Assembly (NCBI RefSeq): GCF_019050325.1
Contig: NZ_VOMB01000005.1
Location: 124,001 to 188,000 of the forward strand
Source of the DNA: [Mycobacterium] fortunisiensis
Lineage (GTDB): Bacteria > Actinomycetota > Actinomycetes > Mycobacteriales > Mycobacteriaceae
DNA length: 64,000 bases
Direction: 5' to 3'
Position numbers and translations under genes: made by a program. The notes under the pieces are model-generated. The model had not been told where the DNA came from, made no database searches, and saw only the letters and a list, made by a program, of their open reading frames with translations. Positions 63,072 to 64,000 of the stretch are shown here, piece by piece. Within the stretch, counting starts at the first letter, position 1; every line of letters begins with the position of its first letter.

Positions 63072-63569
63072 TCAGCCGGCGTCCGCGGAGGCCGGGCCGG
63101 GCAGTGTGGGCGCTCCTGCCACCGGACCGCCGCCCGGTGACACGGTGGGCACGCCCTTGCCGGTACCGGCCGCCACCACCACCGGCGCAGCGGGTGCCGC
63201 GGCGGGGACGATGGGTGCGACGGGTACCGGCGCTGCCGGCACCACGGGCACCGGCGGGGCCAATGGCACCGGGGGCACGGCCACCGGCGGTGGTGCCAAC
63301 GGCACCGGGGGCACGGCCGCGGGCGGGACCACAGGCGGGAGTACGGCGATCGGTGCCGCCGGTACGACCCCGGCGGCTTCGATGGCGGCTGCGGCGCACA
63401 CCGGGGCGGCCGGCGCGGCCCCGGCTGCCCCGTCAACGCATTTGTAGCCGCCGGTCTTGAATTGCATGGCCGCCGCGTGCGGGCTCAACGCGACGGCAGT
63501 CAGCGCTGCCGCCGCGCACAGTCCAGCGCTGACAACAGTTTTGACCGTGATTCGAGCAAATGTGTCCAT
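63072..63569 (-). CDS. Exported Pro/Ala/Val-rich protein (165 aa), unknown
   Basis: The signal peptide (ITVKTVVSAGLCAAAALTAVALSPHAAA, cleavage near residue 34) is clear. After a short piece with two Cys (GGYKCVDGAAG...APVCAAAA) the chain is a degenerate VPPVPLAPPV/VPAAPVPVAP repeat to the end, like several mycobacterial Pro/Ala-rich exported antigens. No catalytic domain is visible. A cell-wall or extended surface role is plausible. The ATG at 63569 is preceded by GGGAG about 11 bases upstream. It converges on the L,D-transpeptidase gene. Confidence 0.72.
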   Translation of the reverse strand: MDTFARITVKTVVSAGLCAAAALTAVALSPHAAAMQFKTGGYKCVDGAAGAAPAAPVCAAAAIEAAGVVPAAPIAVLPPVVPPAAVPPVPLAPPPVAVPPVPLAPPVPVVPAAPVPVAPIVPAAAPAAPVVVAAGTGKGVPTVSPGGGPVAGAPTLPGPASADAG

Positions 63570-63801
63570 CCCCGACGTGCTCCCTTGATTGGGCTGGAAA
63601 ATTACAGCGATGAAAATTGTGCAGAGCTGAACCGTAGAGCTGTGCCGGAACGGCGTCTACCGGAGTTGCCGGATGGTTGCATGGTTGACATGGGAGTGAG
63701 CCGGACTCGTGACCGCTTCGTTTCACACCGGCGGCGTCGCTTTGCGGAGGGCACCGGGCCGCACCGGGCTACTTCGTGAGGAGCTGCGATTCCGGCAAAT
63801 C

Positions 63802-64000
63802 TCACTGGCCGAGCTGGACCAGGATCCCTTTGGCCACAAGCTGATCAAAGCTGTAGCTGAACTCACCGCGCCGTCCGATGGACAACACGTAACGATCCTC
63901 GCCCTCGGTGACCGGCACGGTGAAGGTGAAGGTGCAGGTGGTGCTGTCCCCCTTGCCGGGCCCCAGGGCGGCGCCGACCAGTACGTCGCCGTGACCGTTC
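63802..64000 (-). CDS. 3' end of an unrecognised gene (65 codons visible)
   Basis: The visible C-terminus reads NGHGDVLVGAALGPGKGD..., then alternating strands (CTFTFTVPV, DRYVLSIGRRGEFSYSFDQL) and ends KGILVQLGQ before TGA. It has one Cys and a beta-rich look typical of small exported or lipoprotein domains in mycobacteria. The start is beyond the window. I do not recognise the family. Confidence 0.6.
   Translation of the reverse strand, partial: NGHGDVLVGAALGPGKGDSTTCTFTFTVPVTEGEDRYVLSIGRRGEFSYSFDQLVAKGILVQLGQ

Noticed and set aside
63462..63779. Plus-strand frame opposite and beyond the Pro/Ala-rich protein
   Set aside because: It overlaps the signal peptide of the minus-strand gene and gives an Arg/Ser-rich product without family features.

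Overview
The window is high-GC actinobacterial DNA and almost certainly comes from a mycobacterium, probably a rapid grower of the Mycolicibacterium type. The evidence is a MAS-type polyketide synthase beside a FadD23/FadD28-type fatty acyl-AMP ligase, glycine-rich PGRS modules with a GRPLI-like entry motif, a DUF222/HNH (13E12-like) gene with a mycobacterial SOS box, fused HadA/HadB-type dehydratases, an Rv2525c-like DUF1906 protein and an Ig-plus-YkuD L,D-transpeptidase. The sequence alone does not fix the species.

Layout. (1) 1-22 kb, lipopeptide-type region: the 3' end of one NRPS, a complete 4157-residue NRPS (C-A-T-C-A-T-C-A-T-E-C-T), then on the other strand a MAS-type PKS (KS-AT-DH-ER-KR-ACP) coupled to an ICMT-type membrane methyltransferase, and a divergent FAAL. 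(2) 22-35 kb, surface-protein region: a PGRS protein and a giant PGRS/Ig-repeat chimera, both with Sec-type signal peptides instead of a PE domain. A DUF222/HNH gene lies between them, and a third repeat-rich exported protein lies upstream of the giant. (3) 36-54 kb, a six-gene, tightly packed plus-strand run: pfaD-, pfaA- and pfaC-like subunits of a PUFA (secondary lipid) synthase, then rmlA, rmlB and an RmlC-RmlD fusion for dTDP-rhamnose-type sugars. (4) 54-59 kb: two paralogous fused HadA/HadB-type dehydratases, a lipoprotein serine hydrolase, a Tat-exported DUF1906 protein, and a PadR regulator divergent from an NTF2-like protein. (5) 59-64 kb: an exported lipase, a short orphan ORF, an L,D-transpeptidase, a Pro/Ala-rich exported protein and the end of an unrecognised gene.

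The best candidate for an undescribed system is region 3. An iterative lipid synthase with three tandem ACPs is linked, through overlapping or nearly abutting reading frames, to a complete set of genes for a nucleotide deoxysugar. The simplest reading is that the run makes a glycolipid whose acyl chain is built by the Pfa-like enzymes and whose sugar is made by the Rml enzymes; the adjacent dehydratases may contribute. No glycosyltransferase, phosphopantetheinyl transferase or exporter is visible here, so the route is incomplete in this window. Second is the NRPS line, whose last module is a bare C-T pair with no adenylation, thioesterase or reductase domain. Third is the use of PGRS modules on Sec-type signal peptides, in one case carrying 22 Ig-like repeats.

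All assignments come from reading translated sequence and motifs by eye. No database search, alignment program or structure prediction was run.
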